A DNA stretch of 64,000 nucleotides from positions 142,395-206,394 of the forward strand of contig NZ_JADNRL010000026.1 of assembly GCF_015595025.1 (NCBI RefSeq). The letters are read 5' to 3'. This document shows positions 32,400 through 41,909 of the stretch, one piece after another. Under the pieces are notes generated by a model that made no database searches, had not been told where the DNA came from, and saw only the letters and a program-made list of their open reading frames with translations. The DNA comes from Halomonas sp. KAO. GTDB lineage: Bacteria > Pseudomonadota > Gammaproteobacteria > Pseudomonadales > Halomonadaceae. How positions within the stretch are numbered: the first letter of the stretch is position 1; every line of letters begins with the position of its first letter. The position numbers were made by a program, and so were the translations under genes.

Positions 32400-32598
32400 G
32401 GAGTGAGGGACACCGTCGAAGGAGCATTAGCGCCGCCGCAACAGCAGAATCTACCAGGATTCACCCTGCTCCGCGGCAGCTAACGGAAATATCATCTGCA
32501 AAAGGTGTACCACAGCAAAGCATCGACGGCTATCAACGCTTGGTCTGACTCGCCGAGAGCGCCTCGACTGGCTCTACCTTCCATGGCCAGCCGGCCAA

Positions 32599-33465
32599 TC
32601 ACGGCAGTCGTCGCCCCAGGCTGACCCGCTCATGGCCGCCGAGATCCCGGCGGCTGGCTACCTCGCAGTAACCTGCCGCCTCGAGCGCCTCGCGCACCGC
32701 CGCGGCCTGGCTCCAGCCATGCTCCAGCAGCAGCCAGCCGCCGGGTAGCAGGTGCTCCCTCGCCATCGTCACCAGGTGGCGCAGGTCCGCCAGCCCGTCG
32801 CCATCGGCCACCAGCGCCGAGCGTGGCTCGAAGCGCACATCCCCCATGGCCAGGTGGGGGTCATCCTCGGCGATGTAGGGCGGATTGGAGACGATTAGAG
32901 AGAAGCGTGTTCTGCTCTCCTCGTCCTTCAGGACGGCGAACCAGTCGCTCTCGCGGAACTCGGCGTTGGCAAGGGCAAGTCGTGAGGCGTTGTGTTGTGC
33001 CAGGGCGACCGCCTCGGGACGGATATCCAGGCCCAGCACTCGCCAGGCGGGACGCTCGCTGGCAAAGGCCAGGGCGATGGCCCCGCTGCCGGTGCCCAGG
33101 TCGAGCAGCCTGCCCTCGTGCTCTTCCGCCAGCGACAGGGCGGACTCGACCAGGGTCTCGGTGTCGGGTCGTGGGATCAGCGTGCTGGGGTCGGTCGCCA
33201 GGCGCAGGCCCCAGAACTCCCGCTCGCCGGTGAGATAGGCCACCGGCTCCCCCGCCTCGCGACGTGCCACCAGCGCTCGAAAACGCGCCGCCGCCTCGAT
33301 ATCGGCCCGACGATCGCCCCAGGTATAGAGCCAGGTGCGCTCGACGCCCAGTACATGGCAGAGCAGAACCTCGGCATCGAGGCGCGCCGTGGGGGAGCCG
33401 GCCGCGCTCAGTCTGGCCGAGGTCTGGGCCAGCAGGGCATCGAGGGTCACTTCTCCACCCTGCAC
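32599..33465 (-). CDS. prmC: Peptide chain release factor N5-glutamine methyltransferase
   Basis: A 288-residue SAM-dependent methyltransferase that methylates the GGQ glutamine of RF1 and RF2. The N-terminal helical domain is followed by the SAM motif LLDLGTGSGAIALA (about 120-133) and the substrate motif NPPY (194-197). It begins with GTG 33465, supported by AGGAGG six bases upstream, which is contained in the last codons of prfA. The start codon lies one base past the prfA stop, so the methylase is made together with its substrate RF1. Confidence 0.94.
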   Translation of the reverse strand: MQGGEVTLDALLAQTSARLSAAGSPTARLDAEVLLCHVLGVERTWLYTWGDRRADIEAAARFRALVARREAGEPVAYLTGEREFWGLRLATDPSTLIPRPDTETLVESALSLAEEHEGRLLDLGTGSGAIALAFASERPAWRVLGLDIRPEAVALAQHNASRLALANAEFRESDWFAVLKDEESRTRFSLIVSNPPYIAEDDPHLAMGDVRFEPRSALVADGDGLADLRHLVTMAREHLLPGGWLLLEHGWSQAAAVREALEAAGYCEVASRRDLGGHERVSLGRRLP

Positions 33466-33466
33466 T

Positions 33467-34558
33467 TCAGGCCTCCTGCTGCAGGGCGGCGAGCTGTTCG
33501 GCCTGGTATTCGTGGATCAGGGGCTCGATCACCTCGTCGAGATGTTCGCCACCGATCACCTCGGAGAGCTTGTAGAGGGTCAGGTTGATGCGGTGATCGG
33601 TGACCCGCCCCTGGGGGAAGTTGTAGGTGCGGATGCGCTCACTGCGATCCCCGGAGCCGACCAGGCTACGCCGCGTATCGGCCTGCTGCTGACGCTGGCT
33701 ATCCACGGCGTGCTGCTTGAGACGGGCGGCCAGCAGCGACATCGCCTTGGCGCGATTCTTGTGTTGGCTACGCTCCTCCTGGCACTCCACCACCACACCG
33801 CTCGGGAGGTGGGTGATGCGAATCGCCGAATCGGTGGTGTTGACGTGCTGGCCGCCGGCGCCGCTGGAGCGAAAGGTATCCACACGCAGGTCGCTGGGGT
33901 CGAGATCGATGTCGCCCACCGCATCCACCTCGGGCATCACCGCCACGGTACAGGCCGAGGTGTGGATGCGCCCCTGGGACTCGGTGGCCGGCACGCGCTG
34001 CACGCGGTGGGCGCCGGATTCGAACTTGAGCCGGGCATAGGCCCCCTCCCCCTTGATGCGGGCGATGACCTCCTTGTAGCCACCCTGTTCACCGTGGTTG
34101 GCGCTGACCACCTCCACCTTCCAGCCATGCTTTTCGGCGTAGCGCGAGTACATGCGAAACAGGTCACCGGCAAACAACGCCGCCTCGTCACCCCCGGTGC
34201 CCGCCCGGACTTCCAGGAAGACACCGCGGCCATCATCGGGGTCCTTGGGGACCAGCAGGCGCTTGAGCTCCCCCTCCAGGGCGTCGCGCTTCTCGCGACT
34301 CTCGCTCAGCTCCATCTCGGCGAGTTCGCGCATCTCGGGGTCGCTGTCGGAGGCGAGCAGCTCGGCTTCCTCGATATTGCCCTCCACGGCACGATACTCA
34401 CGCCATGTCTCCACCAGAGCCTCGAGCTCGGCGTATTCACGGGAGTAGTCGCGGAAACGGGCCTGGTCGCCGATCACCTCGGGCGCCGCCAGCAGGGCGG
34501 CGAGCTCCTCGAAGCGCTCGCCGAAGTCGTCGAGACGCTGGCGCAGGGAAGCTTTCAT
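33467..34558 (-). CDS. prfA: Peptide chain release factor 1
   Basis: RF1 of 363 residues, reading UAA and UAG. The stop-codon recognition tripeptide PAT is about 190-192 ([11 protein letters not shown]), the RF1 form rather than the SPF of RF2. The peptidyl-tRNA hydrolysis motif GGQ is 235-237 ([10 protein letters not shown]). It starts nine bases after hemA and its end provides the ribosome site of prmC, giving the common hemA-prfA-prmC operon. Confidence 0.96.
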   Translation of the reverse strand: MKASLRQRLDDFGERFEELAALLAAPEVIGDQARFRDYSREYAELEALVETWREYRAVEGNIEEAELLASDSDPEMRELAEMELSESREKRDALEGELKRLLVPKDPDDGRGVFLEVRAGTGGDEAALFAGDLFRMYSRYAEKHGWKVEVVSANHGEQGGYKEVIARIKGEGAYARLKFESGAHRVQRVPATESQGRIHTSACTVAVMPEVDAVGDIDLDPSDLRVDTFRSSGAGGQHVNTTDSAIRITHLPSGVVVECQEERSQHKNRAKAMSLLAARLKQHAVDSQRQQQADTRRSLVGSGDRSERIRTYNFPQGRVTDHRINLTLYKLSEVIGGEHLDEVIEPLIHEYQAEQLAALQQEA

Positions 34559-34567
34559 TCGTCGATC

Positions 34568-35839
34568 CTATCGGGTGGTCGTATCGGGGGTCGCCTCGAG
34601 CAGCAGCGCGCTGGCCGCCTCGAGCAGATCGTGGCGCTCGGCAGAGGCGGCCTCGCGCAGCGCCACGGTGGGGCCATGCAGCAGCCGGTTGGTCAGCTGA
34701 TGGGCCAGTCGCCGAACCACGGCCTCGGGGTCCTCGCCACGCGCCAGACGCGTCAGCGCCTGCTCCAGGGAGTGGTCGCGATGCGCCTCACCCCGGGCGC
34801 GATAGTCGTGAATCAGCTCGCCCCCGCTGCGGATGCGTCGGTCGTGTTGCCAGGCGCCCACGCCGTGCTCGATCAGCGATTCCGCCTGGTCGGCCGCGAC
34901 CTGGCGGTGGCGGCGGTTCTCGGCGATCACCTCCTGAAGGTCGTCCACCGTATAGAGGAAGATGTCGGCGAGCTGCCCCACCTCGGGCTCGATATCCCGG
35001 GGAACGGCGATATCGACCATGAAGATCGGCCGGTGACGACGCTTCTTCAGCGCCCGCTCCACCATGCCCTTGCCGAGAATCGGCAGCGGGGCTGCGGTGG
35101 AGGAGATGACGATATCCGCCTCGGCCAAGGCATCGGGGATGGCGTCCAGGGTGATCGCCTGGCCACCCAGGGGCGCAGCCACCTGTTCGCCACGCTCGCG
35201 GGTACGGTTGGCCACGGTCAGCTGGCTGACACCCGCCTCCTTCAGATGACGGGCCACCAGCTCGATGGTCTCGCCGGCGCCGATCAGCAGTGCTCGCGCA
35301 CGGCCGAAGTCATCGAAGATTCGGCTCGCCAGGCTGACCGCCGCATAGGCGACCGAGACCGGATTGCGGCCGATGCCGGTTTCCGTTCGCACCTGCTTGG
35401 CCACGGCGAAGGTGTGCTGGAACAGACACTCCAGCTCCTTGCCGAGCCCTTTGCCCAGGCGGCTGGCCTGATAGGCGTCCTTGAGCTGACCGAGGATCTG
35501 CGGCTCGCCCAGCACCATGGAATCCAGGCCTACCGCTACGCGCATCAGGTGGCGGGCGGCCTCGTTGTCCAGATAATGGTAGGCGCACCGGGTGAGATCC
35601 TCGACCGGCAGGCCGTGGAAGCGGCCCAGCCACTCCAGAACGGCTGCCTCGCCTTCGGGCTCCGTCACGCAGTAGAGTTCCGTGCGATTGCAGGTCGAGA
35701 GGACAGCCGCCTCCTTGACCTCGGGCAGGCCGCGCAGCTCACCTAGCGCGGCATCGAGCTCGGCGGGGGCAAAGGCCACCTGTTCGCGCACCTCGACGGT
35801 GGCGGTACGGTGATTGATTCCAAGGGCAAGCAGCGTCAT
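34568..35839 (-). CDS. hemA: Glutamyl-tRNA reductase
   Basis: A 423-residue enzyme (E. coli HemA 418) that reduces Glu-tRNA(Glu) to glutamate-1-semialdehyde with NADPH, the first step of C5 tetrapyrrole synthesis. The catalytic Cys lies in VLSTCNRTELYCV (about residue 50). GLDSMVLGEPQILGQLKDAY and the NADPH-domain stretch LLIGAGETIELVARHL follow. ATG 35839 starts the conserved MTLLALGINH; longer upstream starts lie in the promoter gap. It is first in a leftward operon with prfA and prmC, divergent from the TPR lipoprotein gene. Confidence 0.95.
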   Translation of the reverse strand: MTLLALGINHRTATVEVREQVAFAPAELDAALGELRGLPEVKEAAVLSTCNRTELYCVTEPEGEAAVLEWLGRFHGLPVEDLTRCAYHYLDNEAARHLMRVAVGLDSMVLGEPQILGQLKDAYQASRLGKGLGKELECLFQHTFAVAKQVRTETGIGRNPVSVAYAAVSLASRIFDDFGRARALLIGAGETIELVARHLKEAGVSQLTVANRTRERGEQVAAPLGGQAITLDAIPDALAEADIVISSTAAPLPILGKGMVERALKKRRHRPIFMVDIAVPRDIEPEVGQLADIFLYTVDDLQEVIAENRRHRQVAADQAESLIEHGVGAWQHDRRIRSGGELIHDYRARGEAHRDHSLEQALTRLARGEDPEAVVRRLAHQLTNRLLHGPTVALREAASAERHDLLEAASALLLEATPDTTTR

Positions 35840-36048
35840 GCGTCGGGCATCTTGAACGTGGGGTGTGCGGCCATTAAGACCTCGCAATCGAGGCGCATGG
35901 ATTCTATCACATCCGACAGCCGATGGCGGCCCATCGGGGCTATCCCAGATGACAGCACCGCACAAGGCGGCTCCGACGACAGGCCGTGCCTTTGCCCACG
36001 CCGGCCGAGCCGTTATGCTGAGACCACCGCACCACAAGCGAGACACCC
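35840..36048. promoter_or_regulatory. Divergent hemA / TPR-lipoprotein promoter gap
   Basis: These 209 bp lie between divergent starts. The stretch around 35860-35915 is the most AT-rich part and probably carries the hemA promoter. No specific operator or strong repeat was seen. Confidence 0.4.
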
Positions 36049-37815
36049 ATGGCCCGCGCCCTTGACTCCCTGACCCCTCTATCGCTGGCGACGCCGGCAC
36101 TGGCGCTGCTGCTGGCCGGCTGCCAGGCGTGGCCGCTAGACGATGGCGCGCCCCCGGTGATGGAGGACCCGCTGGTCGGTGCCCCGCCTATCGAGCAGGG
36201 CCTGGATGCCGAGGGCCTGGCCGGCCTGATCACCGCGGAGCTGGCCGGCCAGCGCGGCGACTACCGGCGTGCCGCCGAGGGCTACCTCACAGCCAGCCAG
36301 CGCTACCGCAGCGCCGGCCTGGCAGAGCGGGCGGCACTGGCCGCAAGCTTCGGCAATGAGCGCGAGCTGCTCGACCGTGCCGCCAGGGAGTGGCAGGGGC
36401 TGGCTCCCGACAGCGTCGCCCCGGCCCGGCTGCTGGCCGGCCTCGCCGTACAGCGCGGCGACTGGGATGAAGCGCTGCGCCAGCGACTGGCAGTGGTTCG
36501 AGAAGGCGGCGACAGCGAGATCTCTTCGCTGGTGGAGGCCGCCCTGGCCGCCAACGCCGACCCGGCCCCCCTGCTGGCCCGGCTGCGTGACCACCTGGAC
36601 ACGACCCCCGAGGATGCCCGCCGCCACGATGCCGAACTCGCCACCGCGATGCTCGAAGTGGCCGCCGGGGAGACCACCGCCGCCAGGAGACGCCTGGCGC
36701 GCCTCGATGCCCGGGCGCCGGAGCTGCCGGCCCTGTGGCTGACCCGAGCCCGGCTGGCCCAGGAGGCGGACGACCCCCACGCCGCCCGTGCCGCCGCGCG
36801 CCGCGGCCTCGCGGTCTCGCCCGACGATGCGCGCTTCATCCTTCTGCTGGCGCAAAGCGAGCTGCGTCTGGGCAATGTCGCCGCCGCCGAGGTGCAGACC
36901 GAAGCCCTGCTCGAGAAGCACACCGGCGATAACGCACTGCGCATCGGCCTGGCGCGCCTCTATCTGGAGGAGGGACACCGAGAGCCGGCGCGTCGCCTGC
37001 TCCTGCCTCTGGCAGCGCTTCCCGAGCCCCCGGCCGAGGCGCTCCTGCTGCTGGGCGATATGTCCCGCGACGAAGGCGAGATCGACAACGCCCTGCTTTA
37101 TTATCGTCAGGTGCCGGCAGAGGAGGCGTTCCTGCTCAGTCGTCTGCGTGCCGCCGAGATGCTGATGGAGAATGACCGACTGAACGATGCCCGCGCCTTC
37201 CTGCGCAGCGAGCGGCTGCGTCATGCCGACAGCCATAGCGACCTGGTCGCCCTGGAGGTGGAGCTGCTCGACCGAGAGGGGCTCGACGACGCGGCCGATG
37301 CCCTGCTCGACCGCGAACTGACACGCGCGCCTGCCGACGAGCAGCTGCTTTATCTGCGCGGCATGCGCGCCTGGGAAGCGGGTGACCTGGACGGCATGGA
37401 GCGTGACCTCCGGCGCATCATCGAGCATAACCCCGATAGCGCCTTGGCACTCAATGCCCTGGGCTACACCCTCGTCGACCAGGGACCCAGGACACGCCTC
37501 GACGAGGCCCGCGAACTGATCGAGCGAGCCCATGCCCTCGACCCCGACAGCCCGGCAATCCTCGATAGCCTGGGTTGGGTGCACTACCGCGAAGGCGACC
37601 CGCAAGGCGCCCTGCCCTGGCTCGAGCGGGCCTATCGCGCCATGCCCGACCAGGAGATCGCCGCCCACCTGGCCGAGGTGCTATGGACCCTGGACAGACG
37701 CGACGAGGCCCGGGAGCTGGTCCGCGAGGTCCTCGAGCGCCTCGATGAGCACCCACAGATCGACGACCTGCTGCGCCGGATCCCCGAGCTGGCCCCCGCC
37801 GCCATACCCAACTGA
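36049..37815 (+). CDS. TPR-repeat outer-membrane lipoprotein
   Basis: A 588-residue protein with a lipoprotein signal ending in LLLAGC (Cys about 25), then mainly TPR-type helical repeats to the end. The clearest are near the C-terminus (LNALGYTLVDQ, ILDSLGWVHYREGDPQGALPWLERAYRAMPD). It corresponds in position and type to the Pseudomonas gene upstream of lolB (PA4667-like), of unsettled function. Starting 13 bp before lolB, it may act in envelope or lipoprotein assembly. The sequence shows no enzymatic motif. Confidence 0.85.
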   Translation: MARALDSLTPLSLATPALALLLAGCQAWPLDDGAPPVMEDPLVGAPPIEQGLDAEGLAGLITAELAGQRGDYRRAAEGYLTASQRYRSAGLAERAALAASFGNERELLDRAAREWQGLAPDSVAPARLLAGLAVQRGDWDEALRQRLAVVREGGDSEISSLVEAALAANADPAPLLARLRDHLDTTPEDARRHDAELATAMLEVAAGETTAARRRLARLDARAPELPALWLTRARLAQEADDPHAARAAARRGLAVSPDDARFILLLAQSELRLGNVAAAEVQTEALLEKHTGDNALRIGLARLYLEEGHREPARRLLLPLAALPEPPAEALLLLGDMSRDEGEIDNALLYYRQVPAEEAFLLSRLRAAEMLMENDRLNDARAFLRSERLRHADSHSDLVALEVELLDREGLDDAADALLDRELTRAPADEQLLYLRGMRAWEAGDLDGMERDLRRIIEHNPDSALALNALGYTLVDQGPRTRLDEARELIERAHALDPDSPAILDSLGWVHYREGDPQGALPWLERAYRAMPDQEIAAHLAEVLWTLDRRDEARELVREVLERLDEHPQIDDLLRRIPELAPAAIPN

Positions 37816-37828
37816 CCACGAGACCACC

Positions 37829-38446
37829 ATGCAACGTCACTACTCGCCGCTTGTCATCGCCACCCTGCTGCTGACTCTGGTCGCCGGCTGTGCACGCCAG
37901 GCACCACTCCCCGAAGGGCAGCGCACCTCGGGGCAGTGGCAGTCCCAGCAGCAGCGCCTCGAGTCATTGGATACCTGGAGGCTGGCCGGCAAGGCCGGGC
38001 TGCGCACTCCCGAGGACTCCACCAGCGCCAATCTCGACTGGAGCCAGCACCCCCACTACTACCGACTGCTGATCAGCGGGCCCTTCGGCAGCGGCCGCAG
38101 CACCCTGGAGGGGCGCGAGGGGCGCTTCTCGATGACCACCTCGGAGGGACGCTTCGAGGCCGAAACCCCCGAGGCGCTGATGGAGCAGCAGCTGGGCTGG
38201 TCGCTGCCGCTCGGCGCCCTGTCCGACTGGGTGCGTGGCCTGCCGGGTGACGGTCACCCCTATCGACTCGAGAAGGACGAGCTGGGGTTCCCGGCTCGAC
38301 TACGACAGGCCGGCTGGGAGATCGACTACCGAGACTGGACCCATACCGACGACCTGTGGCTGCCACGCCGGCTGGTAATGCACTACGGGGATCTGCGCGT
38401 CACCCTGGTGATCAACGAGTGGCGCCCGGTGATCGACGATGCCTGA
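37829..38446 (+). CDS. lolB: Outer-membrane lipoprotein receptor LolB
   Basis: A 205-residue lipoprotein: signal with lipobox LVAGC (Cys about 21), then the LolB fold (WRLAGKAGLRT, SANLDWSQHPHYYRLLISGPFGSG). LolB accepts lipoproteins from LolA and inserts them in the outer membrane. ATG 37829 starts the signal peptide; the longer frame upstream lies in the TPR gene. It sits in the order TPR-lolB-ispE-prs, the same as in Pseudomonas. Its last eight bases overlap the ispE start (ATGCCTGA). Confidence 0.93.
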   Translation: MQRHYSPLVIATLLLTLVAGCARQAPLPEGQRTSGQWQSQQQRLESLDTWRLAGKAGLRTPEDSTSANLDWSQHPHYYRLLISGPFGSGRSTLEGREGRFSMTTSEGRFEAETPEALMEQQLGWSLPLGALSDWVRGLPGDGHPYRLEKDELGFPARLRQAGWEIDYRDWTHTDDLWLPRRLVMHYGDLRVTLVINEWRPVIDDA

Positions 38447-39308
38447 ACACAGCGCCCAAGGCGCGAGCCTTCGCCTGCCCGCCCCCGCCAAGCTCAACCG
38501 CATGCTGCATATCACCGGCCGCCGCCCCGACGGCTACCACGAGCTGCAGACGCTGTTTCAGTTCCTCGATCATGATGACACCCTGGAGTTCACCCTGCGC
38601 CAAGATGGCGAGATCCATCTGACGCCCGACATTGCCGGTGTCCCCCATGATCAGAACCTGATCGTGCGCGCGGCACGCCTGCTACAGGAGCGGAGCGACT
38701 GCCCCCTGGGCGCCGACATTCATCTCGAGAAGCGGCTGCCCATGGGAGGTGGCCTGGGCGGTGGCAGCTCGGATGCCGCCACCACCCTGCTCGGCCTCGA
38801 TGCCCTCTGGGGCCTGGGGCTGTCGCTCGACAGTCTCGCCGAACTGGGCCTGACCCTGGGCGCCGATGTTCCAGTCTTCGTGCACGGCCACGCCGCCTGG
38901 GCCGAAGGCGTCGGCGAACGCCTCACCCCGGTGGATCTCGACACGCCCTGGTTCGTGGTGGTTCACCCCGGCATCGAGGTGGCGACACCGGCAGTCTTCA
39001 AGGCTCCCGAATTGACACGCCACACCCCCCCTATTACCATGGCGCGCGCCCTGCAGGGGGGAGCGTCCAGTTGGCGCAACGACTGCGAGGCAACAGTCAG
39101 GTCGCTCTATCCAGCGGTATCCTCGGCATTGGACTGGCTGGCTCGACGTGCCCCCAGCATGCTGACCGGCACCGGTGCCTGCGTCTTCGCCCGTCTGGCA
39201 GACGAACAGGAAGCCGACCGGTTGCTGGATGAGATCGATGGCCGCTGGCAAGCCTTCAAGGCCCGCGGCTTGAACCGTTCTCCGCTGCATGACGTTCTGG
39301 ATCGCTGA
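38439..39308 (+). CDS. ispE: 4-diphosphocytidyl-2-C-methyl-D-erythritol kinase
   Basis: GHMP kinase of 289 residues in the MEP isoprenoid pathway, phosphorylating CDP-ME at the 2-position. It has PAPAKLNRMLHITGRRPDGYHEL at the N-terminus, the ATP loop PMGGGLGGGSSDAA (about 101-114) and the C-terminal GHMP motif MLTGTGACVFA. The start overlaps lolB by eight bases, so translation is coupled. The gap to prs is only 53 bases, too short for the tRNA-Gln gene that Pseudomonas carries here. Confidence 0.94.
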   Translation: MPEHSAQGASLRLPAPAKLNRMLHITGRRPDGYHELQTLFQFLDHDDTLEFTLRQDGEIHLTPDIAGVPHDQNLIVRAARLLQERSDCPLGADIHLEKRLPMGGGLGGGSSDAATTLLGLDALWGLGLSLDSLAELGLTLGADVPVFVHGHAAWAEGVGERLTPVDLDTPWFVVVHPGIEVATPAVFKAPELTRHTPPITMARALQGGASSWRNDCEATVRSLYPAVSSALDWLARRAPSMLTGTGACVFARLADEQEADRLLDEIDGRWQAFKARGLNRSPLHDVLDR

Positions 39309-39361
39309 TCACAGACGATCCTTCCCCCCGATGACCCAACACACTGCATAGGTGGCTGCGC

Positions 39362-40303
39362 GTGTCAAAATTGATGGTTTTCGCCGGGAATGCCAATCCC
39401 GAACTCGCCCGCAAGATCGCCGAGAGTCTGGACACCCGCCAGGGCAATGCCACGGTCGGCCAGTTCAGCGACGGCGAGATAGCGGTTGAGATCAACGAGA
39501 ACGTGCGCGGCAAGGACGTGTTCGTTCTGCAGTCCACCTGTGCGCCGACCAATGAGAACCTGATGGAGCTGATCCTGATGATAGATGCCCTGCGCCGGGC
39601 CTCTGCATCGCGGATCACCGCTGTGGTGCCCTACTTCGGCTATGCCCGTCAGGACCGTCGCGTGCGCTCCGCCCGTGTGCCGATCTCGGCCAAGATCGTC
39701 GCCGACATGATGGTCAAGGCCGGCGTCGACCGTGTCATGACCATGGACCTCCACGCCGACCAGATCCAGGGCTTCTTCGACGTGCCGGTCGACAACGTCT
39801 ACGGCTCGCCGATCCTGCTCGATGACATCGAGCGTCAGAACTACGAGAACCTGGTGGTGGTCTCTCCTGACGTCGGCGGCGTGGTGCGTGCCCGCGCCAT
39901 CGCCAAGCAGCTCAATGCCGATCTTGCCATCATCGACAAGCGTCGCCCCGCGGCCAACCAGGCCCAGGTGATGCACATCATCGGCGAGATCGAAGGACGC
40001 AACTGCGTCGTGGTAGATGACATGATCGATACCGCCGGCACCCTATGCAAGGCCGGCGAAGCGCTCAAGGATCACGGCGCCGAGCGCGTGGTGGCCTACG
40101 CTACCCACCCCATTCTCTCGGGACCGGCGGTGGACAATATCGTCGGTTCGGTGCTCGACGAGGTCGTCGTCGCCGATACCATTCCGCTCTCCGAGACGGC
40201 GTGCCGCAGCGGCAGGATCCGCCAGCTGAGCGTCGCCGGCCTGATCGCCGAGGCGATCCGTCGGGTGAGCAACGAGGAATCCGTCAGCGCCATGTTCCAC
40301 TGA
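39362..40303 (+). CDS. prs: Ribose-phosphate pyrophosphokinase
   Basis: A 313-residue PRPP synthetase (E. coli 315) starting with GTG 39362, with AGGTGG upstream. Conserved regions are [30 protein letters not shown] and the PRPP-binding loop [13 protein letters not shown]. It makes PRPP from ribose-5-phosphate and ATP for nucleotide, histidine and NAD synthesis. The final codons and stop are part of a short tandem duplication that runs into the intergenic region. Confidence 0.96.
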   Translation: MSKLMVFAGNANPELARKIAESLDTRQGNATVGQFSDGEIAVEINENVRGKDVFVLQSTCAPTNENLMELILMIDALRRASASRITAVVPYFGYARQDRRVRSARVPISAKIVADMMVKAGVDRVMTMDLHADQIQGFFDVPVDNVYGSPILLDDIERQNYENLVVVSPDVGGVVRARAIAKQLNADLAIIDKRRPAANQAQVMHIIGEIEGRNCVVVDDMIDTAGTLCKAGEALKDHGAERVVAYATHPILSGPAVDNIVGSVLDEVVVADTIPLSETACRSGRIRQLSVAGLIAEAIRRVSNEESVSAMFH

Positions 40304-40329
40304 GAGAGCTCCACTGAAGGAGCTCCACC
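40296..40329 (+). repeat. 14-bp tandem duplication across the prs stop codon
   Basis: TCCACTGAGAGAGC (40296-40309) is followed directly by TCCACTGAAGGAGC (40310-40323) and a partial TCCACC. The first copy contains the real prs stop (TGA 40301-40303); the second repeats the last codon and stop outside the gene. Confidence 0.75.
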
Positions 40330-40432
40330 TCGGCACGACAGGCGCCGGAAAGCGCCCTTCGGGGCACCCGGAAGTGTCAGGGCTCTGGTCGCGGTCCCTG
40401 TCGCTTTCCTACTTCAAGCAAGAGGCAATTCC

Positions 40433-41080
40433 ATGTCCGATTTTATTCTTAATGCCAGCGTTCGTAACGACCTGGGGAAAGGTGCGAGCCGCCGCCTGCG
40501 TCGTGCGAACGAGCAGGTTCCCGCCATCATCTATGGTGGCGAGAAGGAGCCACAGCCGATCTCCGTCGAGAAGGCCGCCTTCTACAAGGCGATCGAGGAG
40601 GAGGTGTTCTTCTCCTCCATCATCAACCTGGTCGTCGACGGCAAGAGCGAGCAGGTCGTGGTACGCGACCTGCAGCGTCACCCCTTCAAGCCGCTGATCA
40701 CCCACGCCGACTTCCTGCGTGTGGCAGCCAACCAGGAGTTCACCACCCGTGTGCCGCTGCACCTCGCCGGTGAAGAAGCCTGTGTGGGCATCAAGGACCA
40801 GGACGGCGAGCTCCATCAGCTGGCTTCCGACGTCGAGATCAGCTGTCTGCCCAAGGACCTGCCCGACTACCTGGAGTTCGATATCAGCGATCTCGAGGTA
40901 GGTGCCATCAAGCACCTCTCCGACCTGAGCCTGCCGGCCGGCGTCACCATCCCGGCACTGGCGCTGGGCGAAGACCACGACGGTCCGATCCTGAGCATCG
41001 TCAAGGCCAAGGTGCGCTCCGCGGGTGATGACGCGGAAGATGCCGAAGGCGGCGAAGAAGGCGAGCAGGGCGAGGAGTAA
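40433..41080 (+). CDS. rplY: 50S ribosomal protein bL25, CTC-type long form
   Basis: A 215-residue L25/TL5/CTC-family protein: N-terminal 5S-rRNA-binding L25 domain (about 1-93; [21 protein letters not shown]), beta-rich C-terminal TL5 domain (about 100-195) and an acidic Asp/Glu tail. The two-domain form is typical outside enterobacteria. AGAGG precedes the ATG. It lies between prs and pth as in Pseudomonas and ends at a double hairpin. Confidence 0.95.
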   Translation: MSDFILNASVRNDLGKGASRRLRRANEQVPAIIYGGEKEPQPISVEKAAFYKAIEEEVFFSSIINLVVDGKSEQVVVRDLQRHPFKPLITHADFLRVAANQEFTTRVPLHLAGEEACVGIKDQDGELHQLASDVEISCLPKDLPDYLEFDISDLEVGAIKHLSDLSLPAGVTIPALALGEDHDGPILSIVKAKVRSAGDDAEDAEGGEEGEQGEE

Positions 41081-41094
41081 TCCTTACCCGCTCC

Positions 41095-41156
41095 GGGGCC
41101 GCGCCAGACGCGGCCCCTCTGCTGATGATCAAGCGCCCCGGCGCTTGATTTTTTTT
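41095..41156 (+). terminator. Two tandem hairpins, the second a perfect Rho-independent terminator
   Basis: Hairpin one has GGGGCCGCG / CGCGGCCCC arms (41095-41117). Hairpin two has ATCAAGCGC / GCGCTTGAT arms (41128-41149) around CCCG, and the second arm runs into eight T residues (41149-41156). The T-run touches GGAGGT (41157-41162), the ribosome site of pth, so a transcript ending here stops just before the pth translation signal. Confidence 0.92.
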
Positions 41157-41167
41157 GGAGGTGACAC

Positions 41168-41758
41168 ATGAGTCAGGTCAGAGCGATCATCGGGCTGGGC
41201 AATCCCGGCGCCGACTACGAGGCCACCCGCCATAATGCCGGGGCCTGGCTGGTGGAGGCCCTGGCGCGCCGCGCCGGCGGCGAGCTGCGCGCCGACCGCA
41301 AGTTCCTGGGCCTGCATGCCAGGGTCCAGTTCGAGGGGCGTGATCTCCATCTGCTCAACCCCACCACCTTCATGAACCGCAGCGGCGGTGCGGTGGCGGC
41401 CCTCTGTCAATTCTACAAGCTGGCACCCGATGAGCTGCTGGTCGTTCATGACGAGCTCGACCTGCCGCCGGGCAGTGCCCGGCTCAAGACCGGCGGTGGC
41501 CATGGCGGCCATAACGGCCTGCGCGATATCATCAGCGCCCTGGGCAACACACGGGACTTCCACCGCCTGCGCCTCGGCATCGGCCACCCCGGCGACTCGC
41601 GCCAGGTCACGAACTACGTGCTGGGCCGCCCCGGAAAGGCCGAGCATGTCGCCATCGAGGCCGCCATCGACGAGAGCCTGGCCACCCTGCCCGATGCCAT
41701 CGACGGTCACTGGACCAAGGCCATGAACCGGCTGCACAGCTTTTCAGCCGCCGGCTGA
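41168..41758 (+). CDS. pth: Peptidyl-tRNA hydrolase
   Basis: A 196-residue Pth that frees tRNA from stalled peptidyl-tRNA. The catalytic His is about 22 in NPGADYEATRHNAGAW, and FMNRSGGAV, VVHDELDLPPG and GGGHGGHNGLRDI follow. GGAGGT lies five bases before the ATG and directly after the T-run of the rplY terminator. Expression therefore depends on read-through or on a promoter overlapping the terminator; none is visible. Confidence 0.95.
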   Translation: MSQVRAIIGLGNPGADYEATRHNAGAWLVEALARRAGGELRADRKFLGLHARVQFEGRDLHLLNPTTFMNRSGGAVAALCQFYKLAPDELLVVHDELDLPPGSARLKTGGGHGGHNGLRDIISALGNTRDFHRLRLGIGHPGDSRQVTNYVLGRPGKAEHVAIEAAIDESLATLPDAIDGHWTKAMNRLHSFSAAG

Positions 41759-41909
41759 CAGGCCAGCCATAGGCTGAGGGTACACGCTGTCAGTCTCCCC
41801 TTTGTCGGCCGGAAGGGCTTTCTTACGGCTGACCGCTTATGGCTTACCGCTCGGTCGAGTAGAATACTCGCTACTTTTCACTCGCGTACACGCTTTCCAG
41901 GATGATCCC

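Noticed and set aside
36136..37668. Leftward frame of about 510 codons opposite the TPR lipoprotein gene
   Set aside because: It is an antisense shadow of a GC-rich gene, with no motif or initiation signal.
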